Below, piece by piece: positions 16,160 through 23,213 of a stretch of DNA of 35,963 nt. A program made the position numbers and the translations under genes. How positions within the stretch are numbered: the first letter of the stretch is position 1; each line of letters starts with the position of its first letter. The DNA lies in contig JAHFED010000029.1 of the NCBI GenBank assembly GCA_023248635.1, forward strand, positions 1 through 35,963, in the 5' to 3' direction. Below the pieces are notes generated by a model. The model searched no databases. It had not been told where the DNA came from and was given only the letters and a program-made list of their open reading frames with translations. Source of the stretch: Myxococcales bacterium. Lineage in GTDB: Bacteria > Myxococcota > UBA727 > VGSZ01.

Positions 16160-17950
16160 ATGCGCATCGCTCTTCTGGGTTCGCTCTTGCTGGGCGCTGG
16201 CTGTGGTGGAGCCGGTGCGCCGTCCTCTTTCCCCACGCCAACGCTGTCGTTGCCGGCGGACTGTGGTGATGCGGTTGGGGGGGCGACGCTCGACGCGTCG
16301 ACGGGGCTGGACCCTGTCGATGACCTGCTGGAGCCGGGCCGGCTGTTGCGGCGGGCGGCGCTGGTGCTGCGCGGCTTGCCCCCAGACGACGACGAGCTCG
16401 AGGCCCTCGATGCCGCCGGCGACGACGACGCCCAGCGTGCCTTCGTCAGCGCTTTTGTCGACGACGCTCTTCAGAGTCCGGTTTTTTACAAGGCGATGTT
16501 TGAGCTCGGGTCTGAGTGGCTACACATCCCTTTGATACCTCCCACTGCAGATGAACCAGAATATGGTGCTCAACAGCAGCGCTCCGTGCAGGTTTGTGAT
16601 GTCACGACTTTGAACCCAGGGGCCTGGGCCAAGATCCGCGACGGCGACGCCTGCAACAGCACCCAGGTGCTGGAGGTCGAGCCCTGGTGGGCGCCGGGGA
16701 CCAGCGTGACCTTGGTGGGCAGTGCGGCCAGCACCAGCGATGACGGCGTGGATCTCGTCGAAGGCAATGAGGTGGAGGTCCCTTGCCGCGGTGGGCCGCG
16801 CGGCACCTGCGGCTGTGGCCCTCACGCCGTGCGCTGTCACCCCGACTTCGAGACCTTCGCCGGCTACGAGAGCTTTGTGTCGTTCAATGCCGATGGTCAA
16901 CGTCGCCAATTGGCCGAGGAGCCCGCTCGGCTGTTTGCCCACCTGGCTTGGTTCGATCGTCCCCTGACCGAGTTGATTGCGGGTCATATCTCTGTCGGCA
17001 CGACCAATGTGCAAGCCGCCTACGTCATGCAAGGGATCGAGGGTGGGCGCCTGGATCTGCTCGACGACGATAGCTGGTGGCGCACCCTCCGCTTCGTCGA
17101 TGCGGCTCATGACCCGTTGCACGACGGCGGAGACGCCAACGCCTGGCGCGAGTTCGACGTCAGCGCCAGAAATCCCTTCTTGCTGGCGGCCCGTGACACG
17201 ACCTTCGATCCCCGCGTCGACGTCGTGGCCCTGCCTGGCGTTCCGGCTGCTGGCATGCTGACCAGCCTGGGTTTCTTGAACGGCTATCCGCGCGAACGCC
17301 TGCGGGCCGCGCGGGCGCTCGAAGCGCTGGCCTGCGAGTCCCTCGATCCTCCTCAGGGCCTGGTGTTCAACGCCTACCGCAGAGACCCCGCCAGCGAGGG
17401 CAGCTGCCAGCATTGTCACCGCCGCATCGATCCGGCGGCCATCCATTTCAAGCGTTGGGCGAAAGCCGGCTCGGCCTTCGAAGGTTTTGGCGCCACCTAC
17501 CTGATGCCTGGTGTGGGCGCCGACAGTCCCTGGCATTTTGAGCCCAGTTGGCGTGGCGGCGTCTATCCCTTCGACGGCGAGCCCTTCGCCCACTGGAACC
17601 GCTGGTACGCGCCCGAGACGCGCCTGACGCCGGTGACGACGGCGCAGGCGGCGCAGAACCCCGAGGTGCTCTTCATCGATTTCCTGCCGCCCGACCAAAC
17701 GCTCTTGGGCCAGACCAGCGATGGGACGGTCGGACCGCTGGGGTACGCCAAGCTCATCATCGACGCCGGTGCTTTCGATCGTTGCGTCGTCCGTCAGTTG
17801 CACAAGGCCGTAATCGGCCGCGACGTCGACGTCGCCCTCGAGGCTGGCTACCTGGATCGCCTGGTGCAGGTGTTCGTCGACAGCGATCGAAGAGTGCGGC
17901 CTTTGGTGCGTGCCCTCATCGACAGCGACATCTTTCGGCGGGGGCTGTGA
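16160..17950 (+). CDS. Lipoprotein with C-terminal CxxCH motif (DUF1588/DUF1592-like surface cytochrome type)
   Basis: 596 residues from the ATG at 16160, which gives a compact signal peptide with lipobox GAGC (Cys15). The frame is open further up (ATG 16112, TTG 16043), and no start has a strong ribosome site. Near the C-terminus, CQHCH (416-420) followed by RRIDPAA matches the CxxCH-xxIDP signature of the DUF1588/DUF1592 family, and the GMLTSLGFLNGYPRERLRAARALEAL stretch before it (about 365-390, key residues Gly-Met-Leu-Thr and Arg-Ala-Leu) fits the same region. Such proteins occur beside DUF1501/DUF1552 partners in Planctomycetes and Myxococcota. Heme attachment is possible but unproven. 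Overlaps the next gene by one base (TGATG). Confidence 0.8.
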   Translation: MRIALLGSLLLGAGCGGAGAPSSFPTPTLSLPADCGDAVGGATLDASTGLDPVDDLLEPGRLLRRAALVLRGLPPDDDELEALDAAGDDDAQRAFVSAFVDDALQSPVFYKAMFELGSEWLHIPLIPPTADEPEYGAQQQRSVQVCDVTTLNPGAWAKIRDGDACNSTQVLEVEPWWAPGTSVTLVGSAASTSDDGVDLVEGNEVEVPCRGGPRGTCGCGPHAVRCHPDFETFAGYESFVSFNADGQRRQLAEEPARLFAHLAWFDRPLTELIAGHISVGTTNVQAAYVMQGIEGGRLDLLDDDSWWRTLRFVDAAHDPLHDGGDANAWREFDVSARNPFLLAARDTTFDPRVDVVALPGVPAAGMLTSLGFLNGYPRERLRAARALEALACESLDPPQGLVFNAYRRDPASEGSCQHCHRRIDPAAIHFKRWAKAGSAFEGFGATYLMPGVGADSPWHFEPSWRGGVYPFDGEPFAHWNRWYAPETRLTPVTTAQAAQNPEVLFIDFLPPDQTLLGQTSDGTVGPLGYAKLIIDAGAFDRCVVRQLHKAVIGRDVDVALEAGYLDRLVQVFVDSDRRVRPLVRALIDSDIFRRGL

Positions 17951-19008
17951 TGGGCGCAGCAGCGATGTTGGGGCCCCTGGCCCGGTTCACAGTGTTTGGG
18001 ATCTGCTGCGCCTGCTGCCTGAGCGCCTGCGTCGTGGGCGCAGACGTCGACGACGGCGGCGACGCGGTCCCCTCGCCTCCTGTGGCGATCACCTGCCCCA
18101 GCCCGGCCACGCCCGAGACGCTGCGGGTGTACGAAGGCTTGCGCCCGTCCTGCGTCGGCTGCCACGCAGAGGGTGAACGCGGCTTCTTCCAGAGTGCTGC
18201 GGCCTTTCAAAGCCTCGTGGTCGCCGATCCCCGCTACGTCGTCGCCGGCGACGCCGACGCCAGCGAGCTCCTGCGCTTGCTGAGCGGCACCGGCACGGGG
18301 GCCTTCACCCAGATGCCCATCGCCGGACCCTCCTACGCCCAGCTCGTCGACGAGGGCGCCGCCTTCCTCACCTTGGCGGCTGTGCGGGACTGGATCGACG
18401 GGCTCGGCGCCCAGACCCGCGGCAGTGCACCGGACCCGCAGGCCGCGCGCGCCACGCGCATGTCCGCCGTGCAGGTGCAGCGGGCGCTCTACCAGCAGCT
18501 CGGGCTGGCCAACGACGACTTCTTCGTCGGGGCAGAACAGTTTGGCATCGAGATGGCTGAGGCCAAAGACGACGAGCTCTATCCGCTGCTCTCGGCAGAC
18601 GCGCTCCCGGCGCCGCGGGATCGAGCCACCGCCGAGCGCCACCAGGGCTTCGGCGGCTTCTCCGTCGTCGAGCAGACCCGCGGAGAGAACACGCCTTCGT
18701 CGAATTTCGTGAACAACCTCGTCCAGCTCTCCCAGCGTTGGTGTCGCCTCGCACTCGACAAGCCCGGCAACCGCGCGCTCTTTCCCTCCGACGACGCTCG
18801 CGGTCGCGACGACACCGACAACGTTAAAGCCACCCTGCGTCGCTGGTCGCGTCACTTTCACGCAACCACCCTCAGCGACGAGCAGGTCGATGAGCTCTAT
18901 GCCTCGTTGTTCCTGCCGCTGCGCGCCGACGTCGACGGCGACCTGACCTCGGCCTGGGCAGGCACCTGCTCTTTTTTCATCCGTCACCCGCGCTGGGTTT
19001 TCTATTGA
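17950..19008 (+). CDS. Lipoprotein with N-terminal CxxCH (planctomycete-cytochrome-like) domain
   Basis: 352 residues. The signal peptide ends in lipobox LSAC (Cys27). CVGCH at 68-72, then a QMPIAG segment near 118 and an AAVRDWIDGLG helix near 145, match the layout of small c-type cytochrome domains (heme Cys-Cys-His, distal Met before Pro, closing helix). The remaining 200 residues are not recognised. Its start overlaps the previous stop by one base, so it is co-translated with the larger CxxCH lipoprotein. A T6 run and a weak 5-bp palindrome right after the stop (19008-19024) may attenuate transcription before the next gene. Confidence 0.8.
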   Translation: MGAAAMLGPLARFTVFGICCACCLSACVVGADVDDGGDAVPSPPVAITCPSPATPETLRVYEGLRPSCVGCHAEGERGFFQSAAAFQSLVVADPRYVVAGDADASELLRLLSGTGTGAFTQMPIAGPSYAQLVDEGAAFLTLAAVRDWIDGLGAQTRGSAPDPQAARATRMSAVQVQRALYQQLGLANDDFFVGAEQFGIEMAEAKDDELYPLLSADALPAPRDRATAERHQGFGGFSVVEQTRGENTPSSNFVNNLVQLSQRWCRLALDKPGNRALFPSDDARGRDDTDNVKATLRRWSRHFHATTLSDEQVDELYASLFLPLRADVDGDLTSAWAGTCSFFIRHPRWVFY

Positions 19009-19062
19009 TGCGTGCGCATTTTTTGCAGTAATCTTCATCAAGATATGGTCGCGAGGATCGTC

Positions 19063-20655
19063 ATGAAAATCCACCGACGAAACCTGTTAAAAACGGCTCT
19101 CGGAGCAGGCCAGCTCGCTCTGCTCTCGCGCTTTGGACTGCTGGCCCAGCCAGCGCGCGCCCAGGCCCCGCCGACAACGCCGTCGCGCTTGCTTTCGATT
19201 TGGCTCGATGGGGGCTGTCACTGGGAGACGCTCTTTTCTCCCCTGTCTGCGGCTGGCATCATCAAATACATACCAGAACCAACCGGAGACTTGGTTCCAT
19301 TTGGGTACGTTCCCAGCCAAGTCGAGCGCTGGGATCGGCAGTCTTTCGATCCCAATGAGTCGGGGCCGACGCGGGCACTGCGCGGGCCCATTTATTGGGA
19401 TTGGAACAACCCGGCGGCGAGCTCGGGTGCCATCCCCGGCAGCGAGGGCAGGCAACAGTTTCGACCCTACGGCTACGCCTGGGCCGATCCCACCTACCGG
19501 CTCTACGACAAGACGTGCCTGCTCGTCGGCGCCGACCAGGGCACCGCGTCTCACCTCAGCGGCATCGTCGCCAGCATGAGCGGGGTGGCCGGCGCCGCCT
19601 TTCGCGCTCCCGCCGTGCAAGCCGTGGTGGCCAACGCGCTGCAGGCTCGCTTTCCCGATCGACCACTGCTGAACGTGTGCCTCGGCGGGGTGTTGCCCAG
19701 CGCGCTCGGCCTGCCTTCGATCGCGGCGCCGACGTCGATGGCGTCGTTGTCGTCGGTGGAGCCGACCCTGTCTGATCGCCGCCCTGGGGCCTGGCAGGGG
19801 TTGCGCTCGCGCAGCGACACCGCCGACGTCGCCTTTGACGGCAGCCGTCGCGCTGGCAGCGTGCGCCGCACCCTCGTCGATGCTGCTGTGGCGGCCGCCA
19901 CCCTCGGCCTGCGGGGGACCAGCTCGATCGGCACCGATGCCCAGCTCGAGGCTCTCTACGACGCCTACAAAGACCACAGCCAGATCATCGCTCGCGATGT
20001 GCTCAACGTGCTCGGGAGCACGCCGGGTTTTGAACGCCTGGCCAGCGATCCCCTCTACGCCGACGGCACCGCTTGTCTGGGCGCCGCCGACCTCTGCGGC
20101 GACCTGGCCCAGACCGCCCCGTGGGAATTTGCGCTGCAACTGTTGAAGAGCGATCTCGCCACCTCAGTGACGCTGCGGGCCACCAGCATCGCCAACAGCT
20201 CCTTCGACACGCACCAGGCCGACGGTCCGCAGATCCACACCAACCATCTGCGCATCGCCTTCGAGTCCATCGGTCGCCTACTCCTCGAGATGGAGCTCAC
20301 ACCCGCGGGCGTCGGCCGCGGCTCTCTCCTCGATGACACCTTGGTCTACATCTACAGCGATTTCGGCCGGACCTTTCCCAAACAAGGCAGCGACCACCAC
20401 CCCGCCACCTGCGCCGTCCTCGTCGGCGGCGGCGTCGTCGGCAACCAGATGATCGGGGGCTACGACGAAAGCCTCGACGGCTCGCCGCTGGGTTCGCCCG
20501 TGGCGTTGCGCACCGAAGACGGCACCGTCGACGTCCGGCCCCCCAAGTCCCAAGACGTCGCCGCCACCGTCTTGCGGGCCTTTGGTCTCGAACCAGGCCG
20601 GGACTTCTTTCTCCCAGGTGGCTACGGCGTCTTCGAGAGCGCCCTCCGTTTTTGA
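19063..20655 (+). CDS. Tat-exported DUF1501-like protein
   Basis: 530 residues. The ATG at 19063 has a GAGG ribosome site and starts a Tat signal (HRRNLLKTA, hydrophobic stretch, PARAQ cleavage site), so upstream in-frame ATGs were not used. The body matches the DUF1501 (alkaline-phosphatase/sulfatase-like) pattern: LSIWLDGGCHWETLF near the start, FDTHQ in the middle, then DDTLVYIYSDFGRTF, DHHPATCAVLVGGGVVG and the C-terminal DVAATVLRAFGL. Folded export through Tat fits a metal- or cofactor-containing protein. It follows two CxxCH lipoproteins after a 54-bp gap, the gene partnership known from Planctomycetes and Myxococcota. The function of the partnership is not established. Confidence 0.85.
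   Translation: MKIHRRNLLKTALGAGQLALLSRFGLLAQPARAQAPPTTPSRLLSIWLDGGCHWETLFSPLSAAGIIKYIPEPTGDLVPFGYVPSQVERWDRQSFDPNESGPTRALRGPIYWDWNNPAASSGAIPGSEGRQQFRPYGYAWADPTYRLYDKTCLLVGADQGTASHLSGIVASMSGVAGAAFRAPAVQAVVANALQARFPDRPLLNVCLGGVLPSALGLPSIAAPTSMASLSSVEPTLSDRRPGAWQGLRSRSDTADVAFDGSRRAGSVRRTLVDAAVAAATLGLRGTSSIGTDAQLEALYDAYKDHSQIIARDVLNVLGSTPGFERLASDPLYADGTACLGAADLCGDLAQTAPWEFALQLLKSDLATSVTLRATSIANSSFDTHQADGPQIHTNHLRIAFESIGRLLLEMELTPAGVGRGSLLDDTLVYIYSDFGRTFPKQGSDHHPATCAVLVGGGVVGNQMIGGYDESLDGSPLGSPVALRTEDGTVDVRPPKSQDVAATVLRAFGLEPGRDFFLPGGYGVFESALRF
19276..19297. repeat. Small hairpin in an AT-richer patch of the DUF1501-like gene
   Basis: Arms GAACCAA (19276-19282) and TTGGTTC (19291-19297) are perfect around an 8-nt loop, inside a patch that is visibly less GC-rich than the flanks and uses rare codons such as ATA. 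Confidence 0.45.
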
Positions 20656-20680
20656 TCCACCGCGCGCTACCCGCCCCACC

Positions 20681-20730
20681 CAAGATCGCGAGCGCAGACG
20701 CAACCCGCCCATCCAAGATCGCAAGCGCAG
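20681..20730. repeat. Imperfect direct repeat in convergent gap
   Basis: CAAGATCGCGAGCGCAG (20681-20697) recurs with one mismatch at 20714-20730, a period of 33 bp. It precedes the long hairpin in the same gap. The gap 20656-20814 contains no recognisable gene. Confidence 0.5.
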
Positions 20731-20766
20731 CGAGACGGAACCCCGGCCGCCGCAGGGCACAAATAT

Positions 20767-20818
20767 CTGACGTTTGGATCGCGCAGCCGACGCAGTCGGC
20801 CAGCGATCCAGACGTCAG
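20767..20818. terminator. Long nested hairpin, probable bidirectional terminator
   Basis: Outer arms of 16 bases (20767-20782 and 20803-20818) pair with one mismatch. Inside them a second perfect stem, GCCGAC (20786-20791) and GTCGGC (20795-20800), forms around GCA. The right arm includes the stop codon of the OmpA-like gene (20815-20817). Position between convergent genes suits termination in both directions; there is no flanking T-run. Confidence 0.5.
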
Positions 20819-21489
20819 ATCGCGCAGTCGATCCAGGCGACGAAGGCGCTGCGGTTGATGTCTTTGGCGCTGCATTCGGCGGTGCCGCCGTGGCTGCGCT
20901 GCCAGGCGCAAAAGCCCGTGTCGAGCTGCGCGTAGTCTTCGCCGAGCCAGAGCAGGCCCACCTTGCTGAGGTCTTCGTCGCCAGGGAATCTCTGCTGCAG
21001 GTGGGTCATCACCGCCTGAGCGCGCTGCTGGCTGAGCTGGGTGTTGTACTCGGCGTCGCCGTCGGGGGACGCGCGGGCGACGACGAAGAGGAAGCTGGCG
21101 CCGCCCTTCTCGGTCCACACCTTCTCGACCTCTTTTTGGCCGCCATCGTCGAGACCGGTCTGCTCGACGTCGAATTGGATGATGTGGGCGCGCTGGGCCA
21201 AAGGCTTGAAGAGCGCGTTGAAGTCGTTGCCGCTCATGGTGGCCACGCTCTTGGCATCGGCGGGCTTGCAACCGCGGCCCCCCTCGACGAGACCGCACGA
21301 CGTCGCCACGCGGCGCACGATGGCCTTGAGCTGGGGCGTGCAATAGCCCTCGTCGGCGGCGGAGGCGATGGGGACGTCGGCGGCGGCGGCCCCGATCTCG
21401 GCCATGCGTCCCGCGGCGTTGCGCTCGCCAACGACGACGGCGACGGTGGGCACCAGCAAGAAGGTCAGAAACAACGCCAGGTTCTTCAT
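20815..21489 (-). CDS. OmpA-like domain protein with N-terminal membrane anchor or signal
   Basis: 224 residues. The N-terminus (MKNLALFLTFLLVPTVAVVV) is a signal peptide or signal anchor without a clear AxA site. Residues about 120-175 include FLFVVARASPDGDAEYN and QLSQQRAQAVMTHLQQRF, matching the OmpA/MotB C-terminal motif (NxxLSxxRAxxV) that binds peptidoglycan. Several Cys (two near 50-75 and three near the C-terminus) could form disulfides. AAGGA lies upstream of the ATG. It follows the VKOR-thioredoxin gene by 52 bp on the same strand, consistent with co-expression and with a disulfide-containing envelope protein. Confidence 0.78.
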   Translation of the reverse strand: MKNLALFLTFLLVPTVAVVVGERNAAGRMAEIGAAAADVPIASAADEGYCTPQLKAIVRRVATSCGLVEGGRGCKPADAKSVATMSGNDFNALFKPLAQRAHIIQFDVEQTGLDDGGQKEVEKVWTEKGGASFLFVVARASPDGDAEYNTQLSQQRAQAVMTHLQQRFPGDEDLSKVGLLWLGEDYAQLDTGFCAWQRSHGGTAECSAKDINRSAFVAWIDCAI

Positions 21490-21541
21490 TCGGTGTCCTT
21501 GCTGCAGGCAAGTCTCGTTGGGCTCACGGAAGATCAGAGCT

Positions 21542-22840
21542 TCAACGACGACGACGCGCGGGTTCTGCCGATCCGCTGCCGTTGAGCAGCTGGGTCACCG
21601 TGTATTCAAGGCCGAGGTCGGTGTCTTCGTCGCACACCCGCTTGTCGCCGATGAAGAGCTGCGGCGTCAGCACCGGCAACGCGTTCTGCACGGCCCAGCG
21701 CACGGACTTGTTCACCTTGTTCTTGATCATCGAGCTGCCGAGGCATCCTTTGACCTTGGGGAAGGTCTTTTCGATCTCGCTGCGCACCGGAGCGTCGCCG
21801 TCTTTGGCCGCCGTCCGCAGCCGCTCTTGGTTGGCAAAGGCCCAATCCAGCACGTCGAGGGCGGCGTCGGCGGAGTCGGCCTTGGCGCACAACATGGCCT
21901 CGCTCACCGCGCAGGCCCCGGGGTGCATGGACTCCTTCACGTTCCAATTGCAGCTGCTGTCGAGCGGGAAGAGCACGGCGTTCATGGCCAACTGCTCGCT
22001 CAAGCCCGACGACGTCAAACGCTCGTCGAAGCCCTTGCAGGCCGGGCACAGCGGGTCGAGGACGGCGATGGCCGGGGTGCCGGTGCCGTGGGAGATCGGG
22101 ATGAACACGCCCGCGCTGTCTTCTTTGTGCACCAAGGTGCCGCAGCCCTCGAGGGACTTCGGCGCTTGGGGGGCGAACAGGAGATAGAAAATCACCATGA
22201 CGGTGACATAGATGACGCCTTCGCCGAACCAGCGCGCATACAGACCCAAAGGCAGCGGATCCGACGACGACGACGCCTTCAGGTGGGCCGCGATCGCCAG
22301 CCCGAATCCGAGGCCCGAGCTGAGATAGATGCCGACGCAGAGCTTGCAGACCTCGCCTATCTTTGTGACCGCGATGGTCCCAAAGACCACGCTCATCAGC
22401 ACCGGCAGCAGCCAGGCGACGACGAGAAAGAGGGTCTCTTTGCGGCTCAGGCTCTGGCTCAAGGCAAGCTGGGCGCTCTTCATCACCAAGAAAGCAAAGG
22501 TCGCCACCGCCAGCAGCGCCATGGGAATGCCGCCCCACAGCGAGGTCCGCAGCACCGAACTGTAGGCCGACATCATCACGGCCTTGCAGCCGTTGTCGCC
22601 GAGCTCTTTATTGGCGCCGGGGATGAACGAACAGTGAATCGAATGCACCTGCCGATCGAGGTGCTCGATGAAATCCGCCGTCGACACGGCCGCGAAGATC
22701 AAGCCCAGCAACGCGACGGCGGCGACGCAAAAGAGCAGCGCCACGGAGCCGTTTCCGCCGGCTGGGGGCTTGCGCTCATCGGAATATTGGTAGGGCTTTT
22801 GATCGCCGCGGTCGTCGCTGAAGGAGAGCGGTGTACCCAT
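21542..22840 (-). CDS. VKOR-thioredoxin fusion, disulfide bond-forming membrane protein
   Basis: 432 residues. The N-terminal half (about 30-250) is a vitamin K epoxide reductase-type four-helix membrane domain with a loop Cys pair (CSF...DNGC, about 70 and 84) and the quinone-site CxxC as CKLC (about 163-166), followed by a further helix. The C-terminal half is a DsbA/thioredoxin-like domain with active-site CPAC (about 266-269) and extra Cys. In this family VKOR passes electrons from the thioredoxin domain to quinone, so secreted proteins gain disulfides. GGAGG sits ahead of the ATG. It fits the many Cys-rich exported proteins in this window. Confidence 0.9.
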   Translation of the reverse strand: MGTPLSFSDDRGDQKPYQYSDERKPPAGGNGSVALLFCVAAVALLGLIFAAVSTADFIEHLDRQVHSIHCSFIPGANKELGDNGCKAVMMSAYSSVLRTSLWGGIPMALLAVATFAFLVMKSAQLALSQSLSRKETLFLVVAWLLPVLMSVVFGTIAVTKIGEVCKLCVGIYLSSGLGFGLAIAAHLKASSSSDPLPLGLYARWFGEGVIYVTVMVIFYLLFAPQAPKSLEGCGTLVHKEDSAGVFIPISHGTGTPAIAVLDPLCPACKGFDERLTSSGLSEQLAMNAVLFPLDSSCNWNVKESMHPGACAVSEAMLCAKADSADAALDVLDWAFANQERLRTAAKDGDAPVRSEIEKTFPKVKGCLGSSMIKNKVNKSVRWAVQNALPVLTPQLFIGDKRVCDEDTDLGLEYTVTQLLNGSGSAEPARRRR

Positions 22841-22969
22841 GGAGCCTCCGGGTCTTGCCCCTTCTTCTCCCTCGTCGAGCCCGGCGCAACGGTCTTCTTC
22901 GTCGCGGGTGCGGAGGTCGAGCGCGAGCGGTGTCGACGGCGCGAACCATCAACACCCCACGCGTTCGGC

Positions 22970-23098
22970 TTATTTCTTTTTTCCGGCGGGGGGCGCGGGG
23001 GCCGTTTGCTTCTTGTCGTGAGCGGCCTTGTCGTTTTTCTTCTGGGCGTCGCCCTGCTTCTTGTTCTTGTCTTTGGACTTCGGTGATTTGTCGCCCAT
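22970..23098 (-). CDS. Small basic protein of the MGDKSPKS type
   Basis: 42 residues, Lys-rich (14 or so Lys) and predicted disordered, beginning MGDKSPKSKDKNKKQ and ending PAGKKK. I recall the MGDKSPKS start from short conserved hypothetical proteins in several bacterial phyla; that is family memory, not a search result. I chose the ATG at 23098 over an upstream start at 23188 because the upstream part is not of this type. A weak GGCGGGG precedes it. Nucleic-acid binding is possible from charge alone. The 129 bp between it and the VKOR gene hold nothing I recognise. Confidence 0.6.
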   Translation of the reverse strand: MGDKSPKSKDKNKKQGDAQKKNDKAAHDKKQTAPAPPAGKKK

Positions 23099-23130
23099 GG
23101 GCCCCGCCTGGTTGGAGTGAGTGTGGATGC

Positions 23131-23153
23131 TCGAGACGCTCTCGGCGTCTCGA
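23131..23153. terminator. Hairpin between protease gene and the small basic protein gene
   Basis: Arms TCGAGACGC (23131-23139) and GCGTCTCGA (23145-23153) pair perfectly around a 5-nt loop, downstream of the protease stop at 23214 on the minus strand. No T-run follows, so termination is tentative. Confidence 0.4.
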
Positions 23154-23213
23154 CGGCGGAGCTTAGGCGCAGACCCACTCCCCAACACAACGGACAGGTC
23201 GCCCGATGGCGGT

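Noticed and set aside
19008-19049. Separate promoter (TTGCAG, 15 bp, TATGGT) for the DUF1501-like gene
   Set aside because: The expected transcription start would fall within or after the ribosome site, so the match is probably a result of local AT content.
21368-23086. Long plus-strand frame over the VKOR and OmpA-like genes
   Set aside because: It crosses three genes and their gaps on the other strand, whose active-site motifs are intact.
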